A stretch of DNA of 64,000 nucleotides from Bryobacterales bacterium KBS 96 (lineage in GTDB: Bacteria > Acidobacteriota > Terriglobia > Bryobacterales > Bryobacteraceae). This document shows, piece after piece, positions 8,586 through 16,054 of this stretch. Position numbers and translations under genes: made by a program. Each line of letters opens with the position of its first letter. Positions within the stretch are counted from its first letter, which is position 1. Below the pieces are notes generated by a model. The model saw nothing but the letters and a program-made list of their open reading frames with translations. It was not told the DNA's origin and made no database searches. The stretch spans positions 3,305,304 to 3,369,303 of the forward strand of contig KB906767.1 in NCBI GenBank assembly GCA_000381625.1. Reading direction: 5' to 3'.

Positions 8586-9944
8586 GTGACCGATGTTCTC
8601 ATCCTGGGCGGCGGAATCTCCGGTCTTGCTTCAGCCTATTTCCTTTCGCGGCGCGGCATCGCTTCCACAATTGTCGAAAAGCAGCCTCGCCTGGGCGGCC
8701 TAATCCGAACGGACGCCGTTCAGGGCTGCGCGCTCGAAGCCGGTCCCGACAGCTATATCGCGGCAAAGCCGGCAGTCACCGAACTCGCTGAACAGATACC
8801 GGGCTTAAGCGAAGAAGTTATCGGCGCAAATGAGGACAACCGGAGGATTTTCTTGGTAAAAAACGGCGGCCTTGTCCCTATGCCGAAAGGCATGGCGATG
8901 ATGGTTCCAGCCGACATGCGCGCCGCGTTGGCTTCTCCTCTGTTCGGCGCTTCGACGAAACAGCGCTTTCTCCGCGAACGCCATCAGAAAGCTCGTGAGC
9001 GGACCACGGATGTTTCCATCGCCGAATTTGTCCGAGACCACTTCGACGACGCCGTGTTGGACATGGTAGCCGAGCCACTGCTAACCGGCGTCTACGGCGG
9101 CGATGCCAGAAACTTAAGCGCTGCAAGCGTGCTCCCGCGGTTTCTGGAATATGAGCGCCGCTATGGCAGCCTGATTCGCGCGGTGCGCAGCGAACGTAAG
9201 CAGCAAACGGGCAGCCTCTTTCTCTCGTTCCGCCACGGCATGCAGACGCTGACGGATGCGATTCATCGCGCGACTTCCCCAGCGGCCACAGTAGTTTCCG
9301 GAGAGGCGACCGCCATGGAACACGATTCGCGCGGGTGGCGCGTTCGGGTCAACAACGGCTGGGGAACTTATCGCCGCGTCATTATTGCTTTGCCGGCGCC
9401 CTCCGCCGCGCGCATTTTAGAACGAGCCGATGTGGAACTTACCTCCGAACTGGCGCAGATACCCTACTCTTCGGCTATCACCGTAGTCGTTGTTTACCGC
9501 AAGGCATCGATCGATCACCCTCTCGATGGCTTCGGTTTCCTGGTTCCGCGTCCGGAGCGGCGTCAGCTTGCCGCGTGTACCTGGATCAACACGAAATTCC
9601 CGAACAGAATCGCGGCAGGCTACATAGCGCTAAGAGGATTCATCGTGGGCCAGGATGCCGAGGGCCTGATGCTCGGTGGCGACGAACAGATCCTATCAGT
9701 AGTCAAACGGGAGTTTGCGAGGCTTATGGGAATTGACGCCGAACCGACCTTTCACACTCTTCACCGCTGGCCGGCTTCGATGCCGCAATACGTTGTCGGG
9801 CACAATGCGCGTCGTAATCGAATACAAAAACTCGTTGCCGCGCACCCTGGACTCGCTCTTGTTGGAAATGCGTATGAAGGCGTGGGAATTCCCGATTGCC
9901 TACGTCTCGCCCGGATCGCCGCCGAGAGCATCGTTTTACCGTGA
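8586..9944 (+). CDS. hemG: Protoporphyrinogen / coproporphyrinogen oxidase, HemY type
   Basis: An FAD-dependent oxidase of haem synthesis, 452 residues from the GTG at 8586. The frame is open further upstream inside the previous gene, but that part encodes a basic, non-homologous stretch. The FAD dinucleotide motif is at the very N-terminus (VLILGGGISGLASAYFL), followed by VEKQPRLGGLIRT and GPDSYIA. The C-terminal half has SAITVVVVYRK, HRWPASMPQYVVGH and LVGNAYEGVGIPDC, all typical of the HemG/HemY group. It follows the FAH gene by 8 bp and is probably co-transcribed, although the pathway is unrelated. Whether it acts on proto- or coproporphyrinogen cannot be told from sequence. Confidence 0.9.
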   Translation: MTDVLILGGGISGLASAYFLSRRGIASTIVEKQPRLGGLIRTDAVQGCALEAGPDSYIAAKPAVTELAEQIPGLSEEVIGANEDNRRIFLVKNGGLVPMPKGMAMMVPADMRAALASPLFGASTKQRFLRERHQKARERTTDVSIAEFVRDHFDDAVLDMVAEPLLTGVYGGDARNLSAASVLPRFLEYERRYGSLIRAVRSERKQQTGSLFLSFRHGMQTLTDAIHRATSPAATVVSGEATAMEHDSRGWRVRVNNGWGTYRRVIIALPAPSAARILERADVELTSELAQIPYSSAITVVVVYRKASIDHPLDGFGFLVPRPERRQLAACTWINTKFPNRIAAGYIALRGFIVGQDAEGLMLGGDEQILSVVKREFARLMGIDAEPTFHTLHRWPASMPQYVVGHNARRNRIQKLVAAHPGLALVGNAYEGVGIPDCLRLARIAAESIVLP

Positions 9945-9947
9945 GCG

Positions 9948-10529
9948 TTACTTCCGGCGGGCGACCGCCGCGGCCGGATTGACGTCGATACGGCTCACAT
10001 GATTGGGCAAGGCGAACGGCTTATTAATCACCGCATTCGGGTAATGCGGAGTGACAAAATTCTGAATGAGCATATCCAGCGTTGAACCGCTTACTTCAAC
10101 GTCCGCTATGGACACCCGGGACGGATGCACGGTCATTTTTCCTCCGCCGGAAGTAATATCCGCCGAAACACTTACTTCGCGTTGGCCCTTCAACATCTTC
10201 GAAACCAGCCAGTTTGAGGAGGAACCGCTTTGCCCTCGTAGTTGTTCGAGCTTATCGAAATCGACAAGCGCCGTTGCCGTGGCGGCGCCGCTCGCCAGGT
10301 GAAGTTGCGGCTTCGACAAGACGCCCGGTAGGTTCCGATTCGCCTGTTCCATTCCGAGCGCGATCAACTCAGGTACGCTAAACGCGATCGCGCCGCTGGA
10401 AGGCCAACGATTCTTTTGAATCGCGGTTACTTTTTGATTTGCCGAGTTAAGAGATCCGGCCGGCATCGCGGCTTCTATCACCAGCACGGCAGCTATTAAA
10501 ACGGGGAGAAATCGAAGAGAATATTGCAT
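9948..10529 (-). CDS. Secreted protein of unknown function
   Basis: A 193-residue protein from the ATG at 10529, with a clear signal peptide (MQYSLRFLPVLIAAVLVIEA). The mature part has alternating polar and hydrophobic strands: GAIAFSVPELIALGMEQ, LHLASGAATATALVDFDKL, KGQREVSVSADITSG, VHPSRVSIADVEVSGS. That looks like a lipid-binding or beta-clam fold such as DUF2993, but the likeness is weak. It converges on hemG with a 3-bp gap and is divergent from the SYLF gene, 82 bp away, so those two may share a control region. No function is assigned. Confidence 0.7.
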   Translation of the reverse strand: MQYSLRFLPVLIAAVLVIEAAMPAGSLNSANQKVTAIQKNRWPSSGAIAFSVPELIALGMEQANRNLPGVLSKPQLHLASGAATATALVDFDKLEQLRGQSGSSSNWLVSKMLKGQREVSVSADITSGGGKMTVHPSRVSIADVEVSGSTLDMLIQNFVTPHYPNAVINKPFALPNHVSRIDVNPAAAVARRK

Positions 10530-10611
10530 GTCTGAACTTTTAACTATCAGACGTCTACAATGCGGGTGGGATTGCGCAGGAATTAAGCGATCCCTGAGGA
10601 GGATCATTTCT

Positions 10612-11286
10612 ATGAAAAAGTTTGTTGTATTGCTGCTCTCGGCTTTCGTGGCGGCGCCCGTTTTTGCCCAAAGCGAGGCAGCGCAGCGACTTCAGTCCGC
10701 TACGGAGGTAATGCGTCAAATCATGCAGACGCCGGATAAGGGCATTCCTCAGGATCTGCTTTCGAAGGCTGCTTGCGTTATCGTGATTCCCAACATGAAG
10801 AAGGGCGGATTTATTGTCGCCGCCAAGTACGGACGAGGCTTTTTCTCCTGCCGTAAAACGAGCGGCGTGGGCTGGTCGGCGCCCGGCGGCGTTCGGGCGG
10901 AAGGCGGCAGCTTCGGATTCCTGATCGGTGGAGCCGAAACCGATGTGGTCATGCTCGTAATGAATCGCGAGGGAGCAAACAAGCTGCTGAAGAGTCAATT
11001 CACGCTCGGCGGAGACGCTTCGGTGGCCGCTGGTCCGGTCGGGCGCGACTCCTCCGCAATGACGGATGCGATGATGCACGCGCAGATTCTGACCTACTCG
11101 CGCCAGCGCGGCGTATTTGCAGGCCTATCACTCAGCGGCTCTACTCTACGAGAGGACAATGAGGCGAACAAGGCGCTCTATGGGAGCGACATAAACAACA
11201 AGACCATTGTTATGGGACACGTGAAAGCGCCCGCAGCAGCACAAGGCTTCCTGAATGTGCTGAATAAATATTCTTCCCGCAAGTAG
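10612..11286 (+). CDS. SYLF (Ysc84-type) lipid-binding domain protein
   Basis: A 224-residue protein with a signal peptide (MKKFVVLLLSAFVAAPVFA) and a GAGGAGGAT ribosome site just upstream of the ATG at 10612. The SYLF domain fills the rest: GIPQDLLSKAACVIVIPNMK, GGFIVAAKYGRGFFSCR, WSAPGGVRAEGGSFGFLIG, DVVMLVMNREGANKLL and LGGDASVAAGPVGRD. This domain binds phosphoinositides in eukaryotic Ysc84/SH3YL1; in bacteria these are small exported proteins of unclear role, probably periplasmic and membrane-associated. An excellent Rho-independent terminator follows 25 bp after the stop, so the gene is probably monocistronic. Confidence 0.9.
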   Translation: MKKFVVLLLSAFVAAPVFAQSEAAQRLQSATEVMRQIMQTPDKGIPQDLLSKAACVIVIPNMKKGGFIVAAKYGRGFFSCRKTSGVGWSAPGGVRAEGGSFGFLIGGAETDVVMLVMNREGANKLLKSQFTLGGDASVAAGPVGRDSSAMTDAMMHAQILTYSRQRGVFAGLSLSGSTLREDNEANKALYGSDINNKTIVMGHVKAPAAAQGFLNVLNKYSSRK

Positions 11287-11310
11287 CTAACGTTTCATTT
11301 TCAGCGAAGC

Positions 11311-11345
11311 CGCCATCCGGCCCTTCAGGCTGGGTGGCGATTTTT
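11311..11345 (+). terminator. Rho-independent terminator of the SYLF gene
   Basis: CGCCATCCGGCC at 11311-11322 pairs over all 12 positions (two G-U wobbles) with GGCTGGGTGGCG at 11328-11339 around the loop CTTCA, followed by ATTTTT. Strong stem, short loop and a U-tract right after the stop codon make this a textbook terminator. Confidence 0.85.
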
Positions 11346-11375
11346 GTTATGAGTGGCGCGGCAACGCCCGAATCT

Positions 11376-11466
11376 GAGCCGGTAGCGTAAGCGATCCAAG
11401 ACGAACCGTGGCGGTTCGCTTCGATCCGTTCGAGCTTCGCTGTTGGGTCGCTTACGCTCCCGGCTC
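11376..11466. repeat. REP-like imperfect inverted repeat
   Basis: The arms at 11376-11397 and 11445-11466 are 22 bp long and reverse-complementary apart from two mismatches. The core is AGCGTAAGCGA on the left and TCGCTTACGCT on the right, with GAGCCGG/CCGGCTC at the outer ends. The spacer carries a smaller hairpin (CGAACC / GGTTCG, 11402-11418). It lies in the gap between the SYLF terminator and modA. It could be a repetitive extragenic palindrome or a small mobile relic. Confidence 0.6.
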
Positions 11467-11514
11467 GGTTTCAAACGTTACGGCCAATAGCCGAGGTAGT
11501 GGGGATGCGACACC

Positions 11515-12279
11515 TTAATGGCGCACAACAGGGGAGAGTCCGTGGGCTCTAAGGACGCTGGCGCCCGCCGGGCTTTGCAGGAAAGCCAGGAACTCCCGGG
11601 CGAGGCTCGCTTCGTGAGACGCCGCGACAACCCCGCCTTTCTGAAGGATGGGCTGGTGCCAGTTTTCGGGAATCGCCTGGACACCTGGACGCTTCACCAT
11701 GAGCGAGTAGGCGGTCAGCACCACGTCGGCATTGCCGCTATCGAACATCTGAAGCGTTTGCCGGACATTTTCCCCAAAGACAATCTTGGGACGGAGTTTG
11801 GCCCATAGGCCGGCGTGCTTAAGCGATTGCTGTGCGGCGAGCCCATAGGGCGCCAGCTTGGGATTGGCTAGCGCGACGAAGCGAACCCAATTCTGAATCA
11901 AATCGTTGATGTCATGGAGTTTGTGGTCACGCCAAAGCGCCGCCAACTGGCCATGGGCATAGACCACCGCAGTGTCCGGCAGAATTTTGCGGTTCGAAGC
12001 CAATTGGTCGATATAGGCCGCATTGGCGGACAAGAATACATCGTACGGGGCCCCGTTGGCGATCTGCTGCCGGAGCGCGCCGCTGGCCGCAAAAACGAAC
12101 CGAACGGAATCATTGCGGTGAGTACGCTGGAAAGAGTTAGTCAGATCACGTTCAGCGCTGGCTAGATCGGAGGCGGCCGCAATGGTCAGGGAGGCGGAGT
12201 GGCCCAGTCCGGCAAAAGCAAGGGTGACGGAAATACCTACAAAAAATCTTTGAAGGCAAGTTGACAACCTAAGGCTCAC
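11515..12279 (-). CDS. modA: Molybdate ABC transporter substrate-binding protein
   Basis: A periplasmic oxyanion-binding protein of about 254 residues from the GTG at 12279. No ATG lies close to the signal peptide, so the start is uncertain, with a TTG at 12267 also possible. The signal sequence is followed by the family opening LTIAAASDLASAERDL, then FVFAASGALRQQIANGAP, YDVFLSANAAYIDQLA, VALANPKLAPYG and VFGENVRQTLQMFDSGNADV. No modB or modC gene is present on either side, so it would need permease partners from elsewhere. Its 5' end overlaps the predicted dnaK promoter on the other strand, so the two divergent genes compete for the same DNA. Confidence 0.85.
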   Translation of the reverse strand: MSLRLSTCLQRFFVGISVTLAFAGLGHSASLTIAAASDLASAERDLTNSFQRTHRNDSVRFVFAASGALRQQIANGAPYDVFLSANAAYIDQLASNRKILPDTAVVYAHGQLAALWRDHKLHDINDLIQNWVRFVALANPKLAPYGLAAQQSLKHAGLWAKLRPKIVFGENVRQTLQMFDSGNADVVLTAYSLMVKRPGVQAIPENWHQPILQKGGVVAASHEASLAREFLAFLQSPAGASVLRAHGLSPVVRH

Positions 12280-12289
12280 ATTCGATAAT
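12261..12289 (+). promoter_or_regulatory. Sigma-70-type promoter for dnaK
   Basis: TTGACA at 12261-12266 (perfect -35), a 17-bp spacer, and GATAAT at 12284-12289 (5 of 6 to the -10). It ends 77 bp before the dnaK ATG and overlaps the predicted modA start. No clear HspR site (CTTGAGT-N7-ACTCAAG) is visible near it. Confidence 0.7.
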
Positions 12290-12326
12290 GGACATGTGCT
12301 AAATGCTAGCCGATCATTGCGGGCTT

Positions 12327-12338
12327 GGCGCATGCGCC
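12327..12338. promoter_or_regulatory. Perfect 12-bp palindrome in the dnaK leader
   Basis: GGCGCATGCGCC is a perfect palindrome with no loop. It lies about 30 bp downstream of the predicted dnaK transcription start and 28 bp before the ATG. Position and symmetry suit a repressor site, but it does not resemble HAIR or CIRCE elements. Confidence 0.35.
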
Positions 12339-12366
12339 CCGAATGCATTGGCGGAGGAATCATCAC

Positions 12367-14286
12367 ATGAGTAAGATTATCGGAATTGACCTCGGAACCA
12401 CGAATTCGGTTGTCGCGGTCATGGAAGCCGGACAGCCGGCGGTGATCCCGAACCAGGAAGGTGGTCGAACCACGCCCTCGGTGGTGGCTTTCACCAAGAG
12501 CGGAGAGCGCCTGGTTGGCCAAGTTGCGAAACGGCAGGCCGTCACAAACCCGGAAAACACCATTTATTCGATCAAGCGGTTTATGGGCCGCCGCTTCAAT
12601 GAAGTCAGCGAAGAGATGAAACTGGTTCCCTATAAGGCCGTCGCGGGCGAAAACGGCGATGCCCGCGTGGAGATCCAGGGGAAGAAGTATTCGCCGCCCG
12701 AGATTTCGGCGATGATTCTGGGCAAGTTAAAGGAAGCGGCGGAAGCCTATTTGGGCGAGAAGGTCACGAAGGCCGTGATCACCGTGCCAGCCTACTTCAA
12801 CGATGCCCAGCGCCAGGCGACGAAAGATGCCGGCCAGGTTGCGGGGCTCGAGGTGATGCGAATCATCAACGAACCGACAGCGGCCGCGCTCGCCTATGGT
12901 CTCGATAAAAAGAAAGATGAGACTATCGCGGTCTACGACTTCGGCGGCGGTACGTTCGACATTTCGATTCTCGAAGTGGGCGACGGCGTAGTGGAAGTGA
13001 AGTCAACCAACGGCGACACGCACCTTGGCGGCGACAACATCGACCAGCGCGTGATCGATTGGTTAATCCAGGAGTTCAAGAAGGATCAGGGCGTGGACGT
13101 TTCCAAGGACCAGATGGCCTTGCAACGTTTGAAAGAGGCGGCCGAGAAAGCGAAGATCGAGCTATCGACACTGCTCGAGACGGAAATTAACCTCCCATTC
13201 CTGACGGCAGACGCGAGCGGGCCAAAGCACCTGACCATTAAACTGACGCGCGCGCGGTTCGAACAGATGATCGACGATATTCTGCAACGTAGTGTCGGAC
13301 CGTGTAAGCAGGCGCTTCAGGATGCCGGGGTTACCCCGCAGCAGATCGACGAAGTTGTGCTGGTCGGCGGGTCGACGCGTATGCCGAAAGTGCAGCAAAT
13401 GGTTCGGGATCTTTTTGGCAAAGAGCCGAACAAAAGCGTGAACCCGGACGAAGTAGTTGCGGTGGGCGCTGCGGTACAAGGCGGCGTTCTGGGCGGCGAA
13501 GTGAAAGACGTGCTGCTGCTTGATGTAACTCCGCTATCGCTTGGTATTGAGACGCTTGGCGGCGTATTCACGAAACTGATCGAGCGCAATACAACGATTC
13601 CGACCCGGAAGAGCGAAGTATTCTCGACCGCGGCCGACAGCCAGACGTCGGTGGAAATCAAGGTCTACCAGGGCGAGCGTTCAATGGCTCGCGATAACCG
13701 GATGCTGGGCGTGTTCCAGTTGGTCGGCATCCCGCCGGCTCCGCGCGGCGTTCCGCAGGTGGAGGTAACGTTTGACATCGACGCGAACGGAATCCTGAAC
13801 GTCACGGCAAAAGACCGCGCCACGAACAACGAACAGAAGATCACCATCACCTCTTCGTCCGGCTTGAGCAAGGACGAGGTGGAGAAGATGGCCCGCGATG
13901 CCGAATCCCACGGGGCGGAAGACCGGAAGAAGAAAGACGAGATTGAGGCGCGAAACCGAGCCGACTCGATGGTCTACAACGTTGAAAAGATGCTGAAAGA
14001 ACATCGCGACAAAATCTCGGACGACGACGCAAAGAACGTGGAAACGGCAGTTGAGGACGTGAAGAAGGCCATGGCGGAGGGCGGTTTCGAAGCGCTGAAC
14101 AGCGCGACCGACAAACTGACCCAGGCGAGTCACAAGCTGGCCGAAGCGATGTACAAATCGCAGAGCGCCGGCGGTCCGAACGGCGCGGCCGGTCCTACTC
14201 CGGAGGCCGGTCCGGAATCGGCACAGGAGAAGCCTAAGGACGACGTTGTCGATGCCGAGTTTGTCGACGTCGACGATAAGAAGTAA
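12367..14286 (+). CDS. dnaK: Molecular chaperone DnaK (Hsp70)
   Basis: The ATP-dependent Hsp70 chaperone, 639 residues from the ATG at 12367, which has a GGCGGAGGAAT ribosome site. The ATPase domain shows [48 protein letters not shown] and [17 protein letters not shown]. The substrate domain starts near [17 protein letters not shown] and the lid ends in a Gly/Pro/Ala-rich tail and the conserved [15 protein letters not shown]. It is the first gene of dnaK-dnaJ-hspR and uses a strong housekeeping promoter. HspR-type repression is expected from the operon content. It is complete and has the normal length. Confidence 0.98.
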   Translation: MSKIIGIDLGTTNSVVAVMEAGQPAVIPNQEGGRTTPSVVAFTKSGERLVGQVAKRQAVTNPENTIYSIKRFMGRRFNEVSEEMKLVPYKAVAGENGDARVEIQGKKYSPPEISAMILGKLKEAAEAYLGEKVTKAVITVPAYFNDAQRQATKDAGQVAGLEVMRIINEPTAAALAYGLDKKKDETIAVYDFGGGTFDISILEVGDGVVEVKSTNGDTHLGGDNIDQRVIDWLIQEFKKDQGVDVSKDQMALQRLKEAAEKAKIELSTLLETEINLPFLTADASGPKHLTIKLTRARFEQMIDDILQRSVGPCKQALQDAGVTPQQIDEVVLVGGSTRMPKVQQMVRDLFGKEPNKSVNPDEVVAVGAAVQGGVLGGEVKDVLLLDVTPLSLGIETLGGVFTKLIERNTTIPTRKSEVFSTAADSQTSVEIKVYQGERSMARDNRMLGVFQLVGIPPAPRGVPQVEVTFDIDANGILNVTAKDRATNNEQKITITSSSGLSKDEVEKMARDAESHGAEDRKKKDEIEARNRADSMVYNVEKMLKEHRDKISDDDAKNVETAVEDVKKAMAEGGFEALNSATDKLTQASHKLAEAMYKSQSAGGPNGAAGPTPEAGPESAQEKPKDDVVDAEFVDVDDKK

Positions 14287-14321
14287 GCGCCGCCTTTTTT
14301 GGATAGCGGTGGAAGAGAGGG

Positions 14322-14347
14322 ACGGCGGCTGGATCTTCAGCCGCCGT
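14322..14347 (+). terminator. Hairpin between dnaK and dnaJ (attenuator-like)
   Basis: ACGGCGGCTG at 14322-14331 pairs perfectly with CAGCCGCCGT at 14338-14347 around a 6-nt loop. The run that follows is only TTCTG, so it should be a leaky terminator or a processing/stability hairpin rather than a full stop. It would leave less dnaJ than dnaK message. Confidence 0.6.
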
Positions 14348-14366
14348 TTCTGACATGGGGAGATGT

Positions 14367-15533
14367 ATGCCTGCCAAACAGGATTATTACGAAACGCTGG
14401 GCGTGGCGCGTTCGGCCGATGCGGACGGTGTTCGCAAAGCGTACCGGCGCCTCGCCCGCAAGTACCATCCCGATCTGAATCCTGGCGACAAAGCGGCCGA
14501 AGAGCGGTTCAAGAAAGTTCAGGAAGCCTATGACGTTCTGAGCGATCAGAAGAAACGCCAAGTCTACGATCAATACGGATTCTATTCCGAAAACGTGCCG
14601 CCACATCCGGGCGCGGGCAACGGACAGGGAGGGATGGGCTTCGGCGGTTTCGATTTCAGCGAATTTCAAAAGCAGGCCGGTACGAAAGCGGGAGGCGCGG
14701 GCGCCGAGAATTTCGAAGAGGGCGGTTTTGGATTCCGCGATATCTTCAGTCAGTTTTTCGGCGGCAAGAAAGGCCACGCGCAAGCTCCGGAACGGGGCGC
14801 GGATCTCGAATATGGATTGAATGTCGATTTCTGGCAGGCGATCAAGGGCACGCAAGTGCGCCTGAATATCTCGCGCCAGGAAACATGCGAGACGTGCGGC
14901 GGCACAGGTTCGGCCGGTGGCAATGTGGCGGTGTGTCCCGAGTGCGATGGAACCGGAACGGTGACGCAGATGGCTGGCGCGATGAAGTTCAATTTACGCT
15001 GCCAGCGCTGCGATGGAACCGGGCGGCTCAAGAACGTTTGTCCGACGTGTCGTGGCGAGGGCCGTACCTCGCGAGCCGACTCGGTGGAAGTCCGCATCCC
15101 GCAAGGAGTGGCGAACGGGACGAGGCTGCGCGTTGCGGGTAAAGGCAATGCCGGCACGGAAGGCGGCCCGGCCGGCGATCTTTACATAACAATCCGCTTA
15201 GAAGAGCACCCGTTTTTCAAGCGGGACGGCGACAATATTCAAATTCAGGTGCCGTTGACGGTCTCCGAAGCTGGCCTTGGCGCCAAGATCGAGGTTCCGA
15301 CTATCGATGGAAGAGCGCTGTTGAAGATTCCGCAGGGAACGCAAAACGGACAAAAGTTCAGGCTGCGTGAAAAGGGCGTCTTCAGCGCGCGCAAGAATAC
15401 CCGCGGAGACGAGATTGTGGAAGTGGTGCTGAAGGCGCCCGACATTCACGACGAGCGCACACGCGAGTTGCTGCGCGAGCTGGCACAGGCGCAACCCGAG
15501 GACGTGAGGGCCGATATCTGGCGAAAGGTGTAG
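14367..15533 (+). CDS. dnaJ: Co-chaperone DnaJ (Hsp40)
   Basis: A 388-residue type I Hsp40 that stimulates DnaK ATPase and delivers clients. From the ATG at 14367 the J domain has [20 protein letters not shown] and the essential HPD at 34-36 (KYHPDLN). A Gly/Phe-rich linker follows (about 85-125). The zinc domain has four repeats: [24 protein letters not shown] and CPTCRGEG. The C-terminal substrate domain has [20 protein letters not shown] and [19 protein letters not shown]. The gene lies 80 bp after dnaK with a strong hairpin in the gap, and 19 bp before hspR. The four zinc repeats distinguish it from CbpA. Confidence 0.96.
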   Translation: MPAKQDYYETLGVARSADADGVRKAYRRLARKYHPDLNPGDKAAEERFKKVQEAYDVLSDQKKRQVYDQYGFYSENVPPHPGAGNGQGGMGFGGFDFSEFQKQAGTKAGGAGAENFEEGGFGFRDIFSQFFGGKKGHAQAPERGADLEYGLNVDFWQAIKGTQVRLNISRQETCETCGGTGSAGGNVAVCPECDGTGTVTQMAGAMKFNLRCQRCDGTGRLKNVCPTCRGEGRTSRADSVEVRIPQGVANGTRLRVAGKGNAGTEGGPAGDLYITIRLEEHPFFKRDGDNIQIQVPLTVSEAGLGAKIEVPTIDGRALLKIPQGTQNGQKFRLREKGVFSARKNTRGDEIVEVVLKAPDIHDERTRELLRELAQAQPEDVRADIWRKV

Positions 15534-15552
15534 CGACGCGGAGAAGTATCCC

Positions 15553-15987
15553 ATGAACAAAAGCAAGAGCAAGGCCGCCTACATGATTTCGGCAGTGGCC
15601 GAACGATACGAGATTCATCCGCAGACCCTTCGTCTCTATGAGCGCGAAGGGCTCCTGGCGCCATCTCGCAGCGAAGGGAACACGCGCCTTTATACCGACG
15701 ACGATCTGGACCGGCTGGAAGTAATTCTGAAGCTGACCCGTGAACTGGGCGTGAATCTCGCCGGCGTCGAGATCATCCTGAACATGCGCGAAAAGATGGA
15801 AGCCATGCAAAAGCAGATTGAGAACTTCGTAGCCAATTTGAACCAGGAATTCGAGCAGCAAGCCAGGGAGCCGCGCCTGGACGACAAGTATTCATTGATT
15901 CCGGTAATTCAGATGACGCCGCTCACTCCTTCACCGCGAACGGAAGCGAGACGAGGCGGCGAAAGCCGGCGCAAACAGGGGCGATAG
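15553..15987 (+). CDS. hspR: MerR-family heat-shock repressor HspR
   Basis: A 144-residue regulator with a MerR winged helix at the N-terminus: MISAVAERYEIHPQTLRLYE, then REGLLAPSRSEGNTRLYT and DDDLDRLEVILKLTRELGVN. A coiled-coil segment follows (about 75-105, MREKMEAMQKQIENFVANL), then a basic Arg/Gly-rich tail. MerR proteins that close a dnaK-dnaJ operon and have this opening are HspR, which in actinobacteria and others represses the operon with DnaK as co-repressor. The same feedback is inferred here. No canonical HAIR operator is visible upstream of dnaK, so the site may have diverged. Confidence 0.9.
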   Translation: MNKSKSKAAYMISAVAERYEIHPQTLRLYEREGLLAPSRSEGNTRLYTDDDLDRLEVILKLTRELGVNLAGVEIILNMREKMEAMQKQIENFVANLNQEFEQQAREPRLDDKYSLIPVIQMTPLTPSPRTEARRGGESRRKQGR

Positions 15988-16001
15988 AACCGGACCGCCG
16001 C

Positions 16002-16024
16002 GGGTGAGGCCATGCCTGCCCCTA
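16002..16024. repeat. Degenerate copy of a GGGCGAG...CTCGCCC palindromic repeat
   Basis: GGGTGAGGCCATGCCTGCCC followed by CTA parallels the element at 36634-36656. Both share GAG, a central CATGCCT and CCCCTA, and both lie just after a gene end. This copy has lost part of its symmetry. Confidence 0.4.
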
Positions 16025-16054
16025 CAAGCCCGGTGAGAGAATAGCGGAAGATTC

